A DNA stretch of 64,000 nt from CAVQRB01 sp963715055. Lineage in GTDB: Bacteria > Pseudomonadota > Alphaproteobacteria > Rhodobacterales > Rhodobacteraceae. The stretch's first letter is position 1, and every line of letters begins with the position of its first letter. The notes below the pieces were generated by a model. That model had not been told where the DNA came from. It made no database searches and was given only the letters and a program-made list of their open reading frames with translations. Positions 16,669 to 25,986 of the stretch are shown here, in pieces. A program made the translations under genes and the position numbers. The stretch is taken from contig CAVQRB010000014.1 of assembly GCA_963715055.1 (NCBI GenBank), positions 62,001-126,000 on the forward strand, written 5' to 3'.

Positions 16669-17112
16669 ATGTTGGACAATTTGCCCCGCGGCACGATTTG
16701 CATCGAGGACATCGAGATGGGCATGTCGCGCCACCTGCAGAAGGTGATCACCGACGAGGACATAGAGATGTTCGCGCAGATCTCCACCGACCGGAATCCG
16801 GTGCATCTGGACGACGATTACGCCCGTGACACGATCTTCGAAGGGCGCATCGCGCATGGCATGCTGACCGCGGGCCTGATCTCGGCGGTGATCGGCGAGC
16901 AACTGCCCGGCCACGGCACGGTCTATCTGGGCCAGTCGTTGAAGTTTCTGGCCCCCGTGCGCCCTGGCGATCTGGTCTATGCCGAGGTCACGGTCACGGA
17001 CATAGAGCCCGCCCGCCGTCGCGTGAAGATGGACTGCCATTGCTCTGTGGACGGCAAGAAGGTGCTGGTCGGCGAAGCCACGGTCATGGCGCCCTCGCGC
17101 AAGTTCGACTGA
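16669..17112 (+). CDS. MaoC family dehydratase
   Basis: Hot-dog-fold hydratase/dehydratase of 147 residues. The hydratase-2 motif is visible as ISTDRNPVHLDDDYARDT (catalytic Asp and His) followed by GRIAHGMLTAGLISAVIG. Such stand-alone MaoC proteins act on (R)-enoyl-CoA thioesters. They can link beta-oxidation to PHA or act in methylmalonyl/mesaconyl routes. The genuine substrate cannot be told. It is followed 65 bases later by ribF. Confidence 0.9.
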   Translation: MLDNLPRGTICIEDIEMGMSRHLQKVITDEDIEMFAQISTDRNPVHLDDDYARDTIFEGRIAHGMLTAGLISAVIGEQLPGHGTVYLGQSLKFLAPVRPGDLVYAEVTVTDIEPARRRVKMDCHCSVDGKKVLVGEATVMAPSRKFD

Positions 17113-17177
17113 GGCGAGCCCGGCAAGGCGCGATCCTCCTGCTTGCGTGTTCTGCCGCCTGAGGCTACCCAAGGCGC

Positions 17178-18110
17178 ATGAAGATCCTGCATGATTTCCA
17201 GTTCGTATCCCCTGAGGATAAGGGTGCCACCGTTGCCATCGGCAATTTCGACGGCGTGCATCTGGGGCATCAGGCGGTGATCGCCATGGCGCGCGAAGTG
17301 GAGCCCGCAGCCCCCCTCGGCGTGCTGACCTTCGAGCCGCATCCGCGGGAGTTCTTCGCACCGAAAGCCCCGCCGTTCCGGCTGATGAGTCGCGAGGCGC
17401 GGGCGCACAGGCTGCAGAAACTGGGCGTGGACATACTCCTTGAGGTCAACTTCAACGCGGCGCTTGCTGCGATGACGCCCGAGGAATTCGCGCGGCGCGT
17501 GATCCACGAAGGTTTCGGTTTGCGGCATGTCATCGTCGGCGCGGATTTCTGCTTTGGCAAGGGCCGCGCCGGCGCTGCACGCGACCTGCAGGCCTTCGGG
17601 CAGCAGATGGGCTTCGGCGTGAGCATCGCACCCATGGTCGCCCATGCCGAGCAGCGCGTCTCCTCAACCGCTATCCGTCAGGCGCTGAGCGACGCGGAAC
17701 CGCGCAAAGCGGCGGCGATGCTCGGTCACTGGCACCGGATCGACGGGCCGGTGATCGGCGGCGAGCAACGCGGGCGCACATTGGGATACCCTACGGCGAA
17801 CATGTCCATCGACGGGCTGCATCCGCCCGCCTTCGGGGTCTACGCCGTGCTCGTGGACATTCTCGACGGGAAACACGCAGGCAGCTACCACGGCGTCGCC
17901 TCTCTGGGCGTGCGTCCGATGTTCGGCGAGAACCGACCCAATCTCGAAACCTTCATCTTCGACTTCAAGGGCGACATCTATGGTGCCAACCTGTCGGTCG
18001 CTCTGGTCGAACACCTGCGCGGCGAAGCGAAGTTCGACAGTCTCGACGCGCTGGTGACGCAAATGGACGCCGACAGCGCCCGCGCCCGCGCCATTCTGGC
18101 AGCGCTGTGA
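17178..18110 (+). CDS. ribF: bifunctional riboflavin kinase / FAD synthetase
   Basis: Makes FMN and then FAD from riboflavin. The 310-residue protein has the N-terminal nucleotidyltransferase domain with IGNFDGVHLGHQ at about residues 22-33 and the RVSSTAIRQAL segment. The C-terminal flavokinase domain has GRTLGYPTANM and the LRGEAKFDS end. Its stop TGA overlaps the GTG start of the ycgN-like gene (GTGA), indicating an operon and coupled translation. Confidence 0.96.
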   Translation: MKILHDFQFVSPEDKGATVAIGNFDGVHLGHQAVIAMAREVEPAAPLGVLTFEPHPREFFAPKAPPFRLMSREARAHRLQKLGVDILLEVNFNAALAAMTPEEFARRVIHEGFGLRHVIVGADFCFGKGRAGAARDLQAFGQQMGFGVSIAPMVAHAEQRVSSTAIRQALSDAEPRKAAAMLGHWHRIDGPVIGGEQRGRTLGYPTANMSIDGLHPPAFGVYAVLVDILDGKHAGSYHGVASLGVRPMFGENRPNLETFIFDFKGDIYGANLSVALVEHLRGEAKFDSLDALVTQMDADSARARAILAAL

Positions 18111-18577
18111 AGGACCCGATCGACCGCAGCGGCCTCAAGGACCGTTTCTGGGAACGCAAACCGCTTGCGAAGATGACGCAGAAAGAATGGGAGTCGCTCT
18201 GCGACGGTTGCGGCAAATGCTGCCTCAACAAGCTCGAGGACGAGGACAGTGGAGAGGTGGCCCTGACGCGCATCGCCTGCCGCCTGCTCGACGACAGCAC
18301 CTGCCGCTGCGCCCATTACGAGGTGCGCCACCAGTTCGTACCCGACTGCATCGTGCTGAAGCCCGACAACCTCGACACCCACGCCTACTGGATGCCGCAG
18401 ACCTGTGCTTATCGCCTGCTCTGGCTGGGCAAGCCCCTGCCCGACTGGCATCCGCTGATCAGCGGCACGGCCCAGTCCGTGCACGACGCCGGTGTCTCGG
18501 TGCAGGGCTGGACACTGAGCGAATTCGACATTCCCGACGACGACTGGGAAGAGCATATCATCGAGGAGCCTATCTGA
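18107..18577 (+). CDS. YcgN family cysteine-cluster protein
   Basis: UPF0260/YcgN family, 156 residues, with the Cys-rich signature CDGCGKCCLNKLED near residue 30 and later Cys residues (IACRLL, CRCAHYE, DCIVL, TCAYR). Together these suggest metal or Fe-S binding. Family function is not established. The start is GTG at 18107, within the ribF stop, and the TGA stop shares one base with the ATG of the threonine aldolase gene (TGATG). Confidence 0.88.
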   Translation: MKDPIDRSGLKDRFWERKPLAKMTQKEWESLCDGCGKCCLNKLEDEDSGEVALTRIACRLLDDSTCRCAHYEVRHQFVPDCIVLKPDNLDTHAYWMPQTCAYRLLWLGKPLPDWHPLISGTAQSVHDAGVSVQGWTLSEFDIPDDDWEEHIIEEPI

Positions 18578-19617
18578 TGTTTTTTGCCTCCGACAACGCG
18601 GGGCCCGCACATCCGCAAGTCATGCAGCACGTAATGGATGCCAACGCAGGCTACGCCGCCTCCTACGGTGCCGACGATCTGATGCGTGGCGTCGAGGCCA
18701 AGGTCCGGGAGATTTTCGAAGCTCCCGAGGCAGCGGTCTATCTGGTGGCCACCGGGACAGCCGCAAATGCGCTCGCCCTCGCCTGCCATACGCAGCCGTG
18801 GCAGACGGTATTCTGCTCGCCGGTGTCCCACATCCACGAAGACGAGTGCAACGCGCCCGAATTCTACAGCAGCGGCGCGAAGCTGACGCTGGTCCCAGGC
18901 GGCGACAAGATGGCCCCAGATGCCCTCCGGGCGAGCATCGAGGGTGAGGAATCGCGGGGGGTTCACGGGCCGCAGCGCGGGCCGGTGTCGATCACGCAAG
19001 TGACGGAACGCGGCAGCGTGCACAGCCTTGAGGAGCTTCGCGCCCTGACCGGCATCGCCCAGGAATTCGGGCTGCCCGTTCACCTCGACGGGGCGCGCTT
19101 TGCCAACGCCATGGTGCGGCTCGGCTGTTCCGCAGCGGAGATGACCTGGAAGTCAGGCGTGGACGTGGTGAGTTTCGGCGGCACAAAGAACGGCTGCATG
19201 GGGGTTGAAGCCGTGGTGCTTTTCGATCCGGCCAAGGCCTGGGAATTCGAGTTGCGGCGCAAACGCGGCGCGCATCTCTTTTCCAAGCATCGTTACCTTT
19301 CTGCACAGATGGCAGGCTATCTGGAAAAAGACCTCTGGCTCGAGACGGCCCGCGCCGCGAATGACGCCTGCACCTACCTCACGGCAGGCCTGCGCGCGCG
19401 GGGCGTGGCCTTCCTCCATGAACCGCAGGCCAACATGATCTTCGCGCGTTTTCCGGCACGTATTCATGAAAGGCTGCATGCGGCGGGGGCAAAATACTAC
19501 ATTTGGGAAGGCACGCTCGAAGGGGCGGATGCGGATGAAATGCTGGCCGCGCGCCTCGTCTGCGACTGGTCGATCACCAGAGAGCAGATCGACCTATTCC
19601 TGAGCCATTTCGAATAA
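18577..19617 (+). CDS. ltaE: low-specificity L-threonine aldolase
   Basis: PLP-dependent fold-type I enzyme that splits L-threonine or allo-threonine to glycine and acetaldehyde. The 346-residue protein starts MFFASDNAGPAHP. It has SHIHEDECNAPEFYS, the PLP-carrying LPVHLDGARFANA, and the Schiff-base Lys in SFGGTKNG (around residue 204). It is the last gene of the ribF-ycgN-ltaE unit. The ORF is open to 18187 but the coupled ATG fixes the start. Its end overlaps the convergent hydrolase by 24 bases. Confidence 0.94.
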   Translation: MFFASDNAGPAHPQVMQHVMDANAGYAASYGADDLMRGVEAKVREIFEAPEAAVYLVATGTAANALALACHTQPWQTVFCSPVSHIHEDECNAPEFYSSGAKLTLVPGGDKMAPDALRASIEGEESRGVHGPQRGPVSITQVTERGSVHSLEELRALTGIAQEFGLPVHLDGARFANAMVRLGCSAAEMTWKSGVDVVSFGGTKNGCMGVEAVVLFDPAKAWEFELRRKRGAHLFSKHRYLSAQMAGYLEKDLWLETARAANDACTYLTAGLRARGVAFLHEPQANMIFARFPARIHERLHAAGAKYYIWEGTLEGADADEMLAARLVCDWSITREQIDLFLSHFE

Positions 19618-20394
19618 CCCGGCGATGTGCTTTGCGACCTGCGCCGGATGGGTGATCGGCACCATGTGGCCGGCTCCGGCAACGGTGACCCGCTCGGCAC
19701 GCGGCAAGCGCCGCGCCAGTGCTTCATTGATCGCGTCGATCACCGGCGGGCTCCGATCTCCCTGAAGCAGCCGGCAGGGCATATCCGCTCGACGCAGCCG
19801 CCCCGGCACCAGCAGCCCAGCGTCATCATCGAAAATCAGCGATGATTGGCCCGCGATTACGTGCATCCGATCAGAAATGTAGCGCTGCATGGCCGCGGGA
19901 AGCCGCGCCCAATCCGATCCATTGCCCCAGGCAGCATTGAAACGACGCGCGGCAAGCGGCATATCACCCTGCGCCAAGGCCACGCAGTAGGCGCGGGAAG
20001 TTCTGATGTCCTCGGCTGCGACATCAGGGTAATCCGCCAAGGCCGCTGCGAAAAAGACCGGCTCGATCAGCGTGAGACTGCGTACCAGATGCGGATGCTC
20101 CACCGCGAGGCGCAGGGCCACCGTCGCACCGAAGGAATGCCCCACCAGATCCATCCGCGCCGTGAGAAAGCCCGAAGCGGCGCGGGTGCAAAGAGTGTGC
20201 AGGTTGGTCACCCCGTCCCAGGCCGCGCTTTTGCCGTGGCTCGGCAGATCGATGGCGGTGATGGTAGCCACCGCCTCCAGCGCAGCGCCGACACCGCGCC
20301 ACGCGCCGCCGTGACCCAGCGTGCAATGGATGGCAAGCACCTGTCGGCTCCCCCGGCCGAAGTGGCGCGCATGGGTCCGGAAGGCCGGTGTCAC
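19594..20394 (-). CDS. alpha/beta-fold hydrolase
   Basis: A 266-residue cytoplasmic alpha/beta-hydrolase. Visible are the oxyanion segment VLAIHCTLGHGGAWRG, the nucleophile elbow MDLVGHSFGATVAL (Ser near residue 101), an acid candidate in RLLQGDRSPP, and the terminal His in VAGAGHMVPIT. The resemblance is to haloperoxidase/esterase-type single-domain hydrolases; the substrate is unknown. It overlaps the upstream isomerase gene by 4 bases, so the two are cotranscribed. Confidence 0.85.
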   Translation of the reverse strand: MTPAFRTHARHFGRGSRQVLAIHCTLGHGGAWRGVGAALEAVATITAIDLPSHGKSAAWDGVTNLHTLCTRAASGFLTARMDLVGHSFGATVALRLAVEHPHLVRSLTLIEPVFFAAALADYPDVAAEDIRTSRAYCVALAQGDMPLAARRFNAAWGNGSDWARLPAAMQRYISDRMHVIAGQSSLIFDDDAGLLVPGRLRRADMPCRLLQGDRSPPVIDAINEALARRLPRAERVTVAGAGHMVPITHPAQVAKHIAGLFEMAQE

Positions 20395-20990
20395 AACTTT
20401 CCGGCGAGCGTCAGGTCGAGGTCTTCGATGCGATCCTGCCCCCAGAATCGCTGGTCCTGATCGGTGATGTAGAAGGGCGCGCCGAAAACGCCACGTTTCA
20501 CGGCTTCCTCCAGATTGGCCGCATAAGTCTCCGCGCCGACCAGAAGCCCGCTGTCCGCCAACCCGGGATCAAAACCCGCCTCGGTCAGACAGGCGCGCAC
20601 CACCGCGTCCTCCGCGATGTCCTTCTCATCGGCCCAGACCGAGCGCAGGATGGCATGGCAGAGCTTGCCCATGTCACCACCGCCCGCCTTCTGGGCGGCG
20701 ATGATCGCATAGGAGGAAGGTGCCGCATTGGTCGGCCAATGCGCGGGTTTCAGATTGAGCGGCATGCCCAGCTTCCTGGCTTGCCGATCCAATTCGATGG
20801 CACGGTATTCGACGCGGCTCGCGTGGCGATCCTTGGGCGGAGTGCCTCCCGTTCTGGGAAAGAGGGTCATGATATCGAATGGCTTGTAGGTGATCGTGGC
20901 ACCATGTCGGGCCGCCACGTCTTCGGCGCGCAGCCCAGCCAAATACGCGTATGGCGAGAGCGTTGAGAAAAACAGATCGATATGTGCCAT
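20391..20990 (-). CDS. 2-hydroxychromene-2-carboxylate isomerase family protein
   Basis: A thioredoxin-fold protein of the DsbA/GST-kappa type, 199 residues. The FFSTLSPYAYL motif at about residues 7-17 contains the Ser that replaces the DsbA Cys and activates glutathione. Family markers RVEYRAIELDRQARKLG and RGVFGAPFYIT are visible. Characterised members isomerise hydroxychromene carboxylates in naphthalene catabolism, but most genomic copies are of unknown substrate. Cotranscribed with the hydrolase downstream (4-base overlap). Confidence 0.88.
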   Translation of the reverse strand: MAHIDLFFSTLSPYAYLAGLRAEDVAARHGATITYKPFDIMTLFPRTGGTPPKDRHASRVEYRAIELDRQARKLGMPLNLKPAHWPTNAAPSSYAIIAAQKAGGGDMGKLCHAILRSVWADEKDIAEDAVVRACLTEAGFDPGLADSGLLVGAETYAANLEEAVKRGVFGAPFYITDQDQRFWGQDRIEDLDLTLAGKL

Positions 20991-21103
20991 TTTGCGGCTC
21001 CTTTGGGCGGCGTGGTTCTTTGCCGATTGGTAAGGGCGTGATAGGTGAAGTCAACGTCACGAATTTGTCATCTCCCTGTCGCTGCACCAGGAACCCCCTC
21101 CCC

Positions 21104-22123
21104 ATGCCGAACACCGATGAACCGAAATTGATTTCCGGTAATGCCAACATGCCCTTGGCCAAAGCCATCGCCCGGCGCATGTCCATGCACCGCGGCAAAC
21201 AGGTGAAACTCGTTGATGCCAGGGTCGAACGCTTCAACGACGGCGAGATCTTCGTGGAGGTTTTCGAGAACGTGCGCGGCGAGGACATGTTCATCCTGCA
21301 ATCGACCTCGAACCCGGCCAATGACAACCTGATGGAACTGTTGATCATGGCCGATGCGCTGCGGCGCTCGTCGGCCGCACGGGTCACGGCGGTGCTGCCC
21401 TATTTCGGCTATGCCCGCCAGGACCGACGCACAAAGGCCCGCACGCCGATCACCGCCAAGCTCGTCGCCAACATGCTGGTCGGTACCGGCATCGAACGGG
21501 TACTGACCATGGATCTGCACGCCGCACAGATCCAGGGCTTCTTCGACATCCCCGTGGACAACCTCTATGCCTCGCCGATCTTCGCACTCGACATCAAGAC
21601 GCAGTTCAAGGGCAAGATGTCAGACCTGATGGTAGTTTCCCCGGACGTTGGTGGTGTGGCGCGCGCGCGTGAACTGGCCAAGCGGATCAACTCACCGCTC
21701 GCCATTGTGGATAAACGCCGCGAGAAACCTGGCGAAGTTGCGGAAATGACAGTGATCGGGGATGTGACGGGGAAAACCTGCCTGATCGTGGACGATATCT
21801 GCGACACCGCAGGAACGCTCTGCAAGGCCGCCGAAGTGCTGATCGGCAATGGCGCCAAGGAGGTTCATGCCTATATCACTCATGGCGTGCTCTCCGGCCC
21901 CGCGGTGGAAAGGGTTTCGAAATCAGTGATGAAATCGCTGGTCGTAACGGACTCGATCGCACCCACCGAAGCCGTGCTCGGTGCCCCCAATATCCGCATC
22001 GTACCGACGGCACCGATCTTTGCGCAAGCGATCCTGAACATCTGGAACGGCACCTCGGTCTCCTCACTTTTCGAGGCGGAGACGCTGAGCCCGATCTATG
22101 ATGGCATGTACGCCGCAGAATAA
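21104..22123 (+). CDS. prs: ribose-phosphate pyrophosphokinase
   Basis: Makes PRPP from ribose 5-phosphate and ATP for nucleotides, His, Trp and NAD. The 339-residue protein has FNDGEIFVEVFENVRGED near residue 45, YFGYARQDR near 105, and the PRPP-binding loop IVDDICDTAGT near 228. The ORF is open from 20951, but the ATG at 21104 gives the family N-terminus (EPKLISGNAN). A strong terminator follows. Confidence 0.97.
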   Translation: MPNTDEPKLISGNANMPLAKAIARRMSMHRGKQVKLVDARVERFNDGEIFVEVFENVRGEDMFILQSTSNPANDNLMELLIMADALRRSSAARVTAVLPYFGYARQDRRTKARTPITAKLVANMLVGTGIERVLTMDLHAAQIQGFFDIPVDNLYASPIFALDIKTQFKGKMSDLMVVSPDVGGVARARELAKRINSPLAIVDKRREKPGEVAEMTVIGDVTGKTCLIVDDICDTAGTLCKAAEVLIGNGAKEVHAYITHGVLSGPAVERVSKSVMKSLVVTDSIAPTEAVLGAPNIRIVPTAPIFAQAILNIWNGTSVSSLFEAETLSPIYDGMYAAE

Positions 22124-22150
22124 AATCGCTGTCGCATGTACGGTGACGTA

Positions 22151-22189
22151 GAAAGCGCCCGGGATCACTCCGGGCGCTTTCGGCTTTTT
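22151..22189 (+). terminator. terminator of prs
   Basis: An 11-bp perfect stem (GAAAGCGCCCG / CGGGCGCTTTC) with a 9-base loop, then GG-C-TTTTT. It starts 28 bases past the prs stop and points away from the VPLPA-CTERM remnant that converges on it. Confidence 0.85.
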
Positions 22190-22239
22190 GAGAGAGTCAT
22201 TTTCTCGGCGATCTAGCCTTCATCCTATGGCCTTGTTGG

Positions 22240-23335
22240 TCAGGCCGGGTGCGCAAGCATACGCTTTTTCCTGCGCAGGCCGCCCAGAAGGCCAAGACCC
22301 CCGATCAACAGATAGGCGCCGGCAGGCAGCGGCACGGCGCTTGGAGGGTCTACCGGATCGGCCAGAACGGAAATCGTGCCAAGCAATGCGGAACGTGATC
22401 CCCAATCCAGTTCAAACGGCGCAGGATTCAGAAGATTGAGCTGCGCCGTATCGCCGGAGACGCCGATATCGCCAACACACTCCGAAATTCGTTGTCATTG
22501 TCTCGAGCGAGAATATCACCGCAAGACCGAACAAACGGGCACTTCTCCCGCAAGGCCAAGCTCATACGCCTGCCGAAATCCCGGTCGCACTGTCGAACAC
22601 TGTTTCGCAACCGCACGCCTCTCAGACTCAGAGTCCAATCCCCGAGGACCGACAGGTCAAGCAGATTGAAGGCGTCGCTGACAAGACCGAAATCCGCGAG
22701 CTGGATTACACCGCTCGAATGTACTGCCACTCAGGACCCCGGTCAGGTCGCTGACCTCCAGCGACGTGGTCTGGCTGGCGTCGAGCGTCACCTCGGCACG
22801 TACAGCAAGTCCCAGTGACACATCTGGCCCGACGCCGACCAGTTCTCTGGTGGCGCGATCGGTCCCGGTGCTGCCAAAAGAAGAACGGGACCCTGAGGTA
22901 TCAAGACGATAGTCATCCCCCACGACCCGGAATTCTGGCGGATTGAAACCAAGGAAAGGATCGAAGTTCACAAATGCACCGGCGTCAGCGCCGGTGAATG
23001 CATTGTAGCCAAACTGAGCGAATTAAGGCCCATTGACACAGAGACAGCACTTGCTTCGGAAAGCGACGACACTGTTGGAGAAGGTGGAGGCCAGACGGGC
23101 GGAGGCTGTGGCATCCACATCGCCACCGGAAGCTTCGGCGCCGAAACGCAGAGTCGCGATGCCCACATCGGCAGTCGTGAACATATCAAACCCACCTGCC
23201 CTACCGCCATCAAGACCGACATTGTTCACGTTCAAAGTCGAAGGTCGAGGTCACTGTCGCACCGACTGCCATGCCCGAGATCAGGACGGTGGCCGTCAGA
23301 AGCGCGGCTCGATAGGAATTCTTCTGCAAGATCAT
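22240..23335 (-). pseudogene. VPLPA-CTERM sorting-signal protein, multiply frameshifted
   Basis: Read on the minus strand, an ATG at 23335 (after AGAAGGA) begins a signal peptide (MILQKNSYRAALLTATVLI). The far end encodes a textbook exosortase sorting tail: AVPLPAGAYLLIGGLGLLGG, then RRKKR and a stop at 22242-22240. Between them the protein is readable only by changing frame: signal frame to the NVNNVGLDGG frame at about 23235, an in-frame TAA at about 23024, the NFDPFLGFNPPE frame to about 22715, the SGVIQLADFGLVSDAF frame to about 22640, and the DIGVSGDTAQLNL frame from about 22495. The family (surface or secreted proteins anchored by exosortase) is clear; the gene is not functional as written. 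Confidence 0.8.
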
Positions 23336-23617
23336 TGTTCAATCCTTCTCAATTGGTCGATGACCGACCTCGCAAAGGATTGGCACCGAACAGAAATATG
23401 CGGATCCGATGGACCCGTCGAAAAAATCGGCAACCTCAAAAACAAGATAACAATTTCAATGGACGTAAGGTGACGCGTGGGAAGGCAATGTGTCAAGACT
23501 TTATTGGCCGATAGCACAGGAAACACCGACGGATTCTGAATTCACCACGTCGTACGACATTCGGCGCGCAGGGCCGATGCAGGCCACCCAAGAGCACCAT
23601 CGTCCGCAGGTGGCGGA

Positions 23618-24874
23618 TCAGCCGTAGCGTTCGGCGGTCAGCCCGTCGAAGGATATCTCTGGCGTCTTGCCCAGCACCACATCCGCCACCGCGCGCCCCG
23701 ATCCGCAGGCCATCGTCCAGCCCAGCGTGCCGTGGCCGGTGTTGAGATAGAGGTTCGCATAGCGCGAGCCGCCCAGAACCGGTGTCCCATCGGGCGTCAT
23801 CGGGCGCAGGCCGGTCCAGCCTTCGGCCTTTGATATATCGCCACCTTTCGGGAACAGGTCGGAGATCACATGGCGCACGGTATCCGTCGCATGAGGTCCC
23901 AGCCGGTTGGAGTAGCCCGCGATCTCGGCCGTGCCCGCGACACGGATACGGTCCCCGAGGCGGGTAATCGCGACCTTATGGGTCTCATCCATGATGGTGG
24001 ACTGCGGCGCGAAGGCATCGTCCGTCACCGGCAGGGTCACGGAGTAGCCCTTCACTGGATAGACCGGCAGCTTCACCCCGATCGGGTTCAGCACCTTCGG
24101 CCCGTAGCTGCCAAGCGCGCAGACATAGGCATCGCCCGTGATCCGCCCCGCCACTTCGGTGTCGACGCCCGCGACCTTGCCGTTTTCGACTGCGATGGCG
24201 CGGATCGACTGGCCGTACTGGAACTCCACCCCCATCTCGGCGCATTTGTCGGCGAGCGCCATGGTGAAGAGGCGGCAGTCGCCGGTGCGGTCGGCGGTCA
24301 GTCGCAGGCCGCCCACGAACTTGTTGCGTACCTCGGCAAGGGCCGGTTCCACCGCGATGCAGGCGTCGCGGCCCAGCACCTCGTAGGGGCTGTCGTACTC
24401 GGCGAGTATTTCCTGATCGGCCTTGGACCCTTTCATCTGCTTGGCATTGCGGAAGAGTTGCAACGTACCCTGTTCCCGCCCGTCGTATTCGATGCCCGTC
24501 TCCGCGATCAGTTCCGGCATGACATCGCGCGAATAGTTGGAGATCCGCACCATCCGGCCCTTGTTGATGCGGTACGCCTCATCATTGCAGTTGCGGATCA
24601 TGTCGAGACCCCATTTCCACATCGTGGGGCTGATCAGCGGCCAAATGAACAAGGGACGCCGCTTCATGAAGAGCCATTTCACGGCCTTCATCGGCACCCC
24701 CGGTGCGGCCCAGGGCGAGGTCATGCCGTAGCTCAACTCGCCGGCATTGGCGTAGCTCGTCTCGAGGCCCGGCCCGGCCTGCCGGTCGAGCACCACAACC
24801 TCCGCCCCTCCCTTGGCAAGGTAGTAGGCTGTGGTCACGCCGATCACACCGGCCCCCATGACGATGACTTTCAC
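23618..24874 (-). CDS. dadA: D-amino acid dehydrogenase
   Basis: FAD flavoprotein oxidising D-amino acids (classically D-alanine) to keto acids, passing electrons to the respiratory chain at the inner membrane. It has the FAD loop VIVMGAGVIGVTTAYYL at the N-terminus, TSYANAGELSYG, and the C-terminal NTGHGTLGWTMACGSG motif of DadA. I prefer the GTG at 24874 because AAGGGA lies 9 bases before it (418 residues). The ATG at 24883 would add three residues but sits directly against the ribosome site. No alanine racemase or Lrp gene is adjacent. Confidence 0.93.
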   Translation of the reverse strand: MKVIVMGAGVIGVTTAYYLAKGGAEVVVLDRQAGPGLETSYANAGELSYGMTSPWAAPGVPMKAVKWLFMKRRPLFIWPLISPTMWKWGLDMIRNCNDEAYRINKGRMVRISNYSRDVMPELIAETGIEYDGREQGTLQLFRNAKQMKGSKADQEILAEYDSPYEVLGRDACIAVEPALAEVRNKFVGGLRLTADRTGDCRLFTMALADKCAEMGVEFQYGQSIRAIAVENGKVAGVDTEVAGRITGDAYVCALGSYGPKVLNPIGVKLPVYPVKGYSVTLPVTDDAFAPQSTIMDETHKVAITRLGDRIRVAGTAEIAGYSNRLGPHATDTVRHVISDLFPKGGDISKAEGWTGLRPMTPDGTPVLGGSRYANLYLNTGHGTLGWTMACGSGRAVADVVLGKTPEISFDGLTAERYG

Positions 24875-25141
24875 GGTGCGCATTCCCTTTTCAAGATACC
24901 GACCAACTATGCGTCAGGTGGCGGGACGCCTCAAGCCGCTTGATTGATATATTAAACAATCCGGGCACCTACGCAGTCAAAGCCACCTAAACCAAAGTTG
25001 TAGACCGCTCCGACCACAGGCAAATCGCCGGGCGCTACACCTGCCGTTCAATGGTTTTGGCGCGGAACGTTCGCCACCTTCATCGCAAGCGACACAAGAT
25101 ACTTTTGTGCCGCCATCTCATCACACCTGAAAGGACCTACC

Positions 25142-25396
25142 ATGTTCAAGAGCCTCCTCCTCCCCGCAGCACTTCTGGCCTGCATCTCCACCGGCGCCCT
25201 TGCCGCCGGCTCAGTCGAGTTGACCGATGGCAATACCACCAAGATCCGCGAGGTGCTGACCGAGCAAGGCTACGAAGTGGGCAAGATCAAGATCGAAGAC
25301 GGACTCTACGAAGCCTACGCCAAAAAGGACGGCAAGAAGTACGAGGTCTTCATGGATGCGGATTTCGCCATCGTGAAAACCGAAATCGACGACTGA
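25142..25396 (+). CDS. small periplasmic PepSY-domain protein
   Basis: An 84-residue precursor with a signal peptide (MFKSLLLPAALLACISTGALA) and a single PepSY-like domain. The pattern is IREVLTEQGYEVGKIKIEDG, then YEAYAKKDGKKYEVFMD, as in small PepSY proteins such as the DUF1924/cytochrome-associated group. The following gene is a cytochrome b membrane protein, so it may serve a periplasmic redox or inhibitor role. That is inference. An AAGGA site precedes the ATG. Confidence 0.8.
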   Translation: MFKSLLLPAALLACISTGALAAGSVELTDGNTTKIREVLTEQGYEVGKIKIEDGLYEAYAKKDGKKYEVFMDADFAIVKTEIDD

Positions 25397-25408
25397 AAAC
25401 GGACCAAG

Positions 25409-25428
25409 GGGCGGTCCCCGGACCGCCC
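25409..25428 (+). other. hairpin between the PepSY and cytochrome b genes
   Basis: A 9-bp perfect inverted repeat (GGGCGGTCC / GGACCGCCC) separated by CC, without a T tract. It lies in the 55-base gap inside the presumed operon. It could protect or process the mRNA so that the abundant periplasmic protein is made in excess. Confidence 0.45.
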
Positions 25429-25451
25429 GTCGCTCGGCTAAGGATGGTATC

Positions 25452-25976
25452 ATGCAACGCATCAAGGTTTGGGACCCCCTCGTCCGCCTTTTTCACTGGT
25501 CGCTGGTTCTGGCCTTCGCGGCCAATGCGCTCGTGATTGACGACGACAGCAAGCTGCACCAATGGGTCGGCTACGGAATCATCGGGCTGGTTCTCCTGCG
25601 GATCCTCTGGGGCTTTGCCGGGTCACACTATGCCCGCTTTGCCAGTTTTCCGCCCAGCCTGGAGGGCGCGCGGGAGCAACTGATTGACATCGCGACGCAT
25701 CGCAGCAGGGTTCATGTGGGCCATACCCCTCTGGGCGCATGGATGATCTACAATCTTCTGCTGGCGCTGCTCGTCCTGTGCCTCTCCGGCTATCTGATGA
25801 CCACCGACATGTTCTGGGGCGTCGAGTGGCCGGAGGAGGTCCATGAAGTTGCCGTTACCTGGACAGAGGTCTCCGTGGTCCTGCATATCCTTGCGGTGAT
25901 TTATGAAAGCCGGCGTACCGGCGTGAATTTGCCGCGGGCGATGATCCGAGGTTACAAGGATATCCCGTCCAAGTAG
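25452..25976 (+). CDS. cytochrome b561/b6-type membrane protein
   Basis: A 174-residue inner-membrane protein of the Ni/Fe-hydrogenase b-type/cytochrome b561 family. Four hydrophobic helices are visible (LFHWSLVLAFAANALVI, HQWVGYGIIGLVLLRILWG, AWMIYNLLLALLVLCLSGYL, VSVVLHILAVIYES). Histidines within helices 1, 2 and 4 could bind two b hemes. Such proteins move electrons between quinone and a periplasmic partner. Its neighbours are a PepSY protein upstream and a membrane LuxR regulator 10 bases downstream. Confidence 0.9.
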   Translation: MQRIKVWDPLVRLFHWSLVLAFAANALVIDDDSKLHQWVGYGIIGLVLLRILWGFAGSHYARFASFPPSLEGAREQLIDIATHRSRVHVGHTPLGAWMIYNLLLALLVLCLSGYLMTTDMFWGVEWPEEVHEVAVTWTEVSVVLHILAVIYESRRTGVNLPRAMIRGYKDIPSK

Positions 25977-25986
25977 ACTTGGCACC

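Noticed and set aside
17150..17180. FMN riboswitch before ribF
   Set aside because: The 65-base gap is too short for the conserved RFN element and shows none of its motifs.
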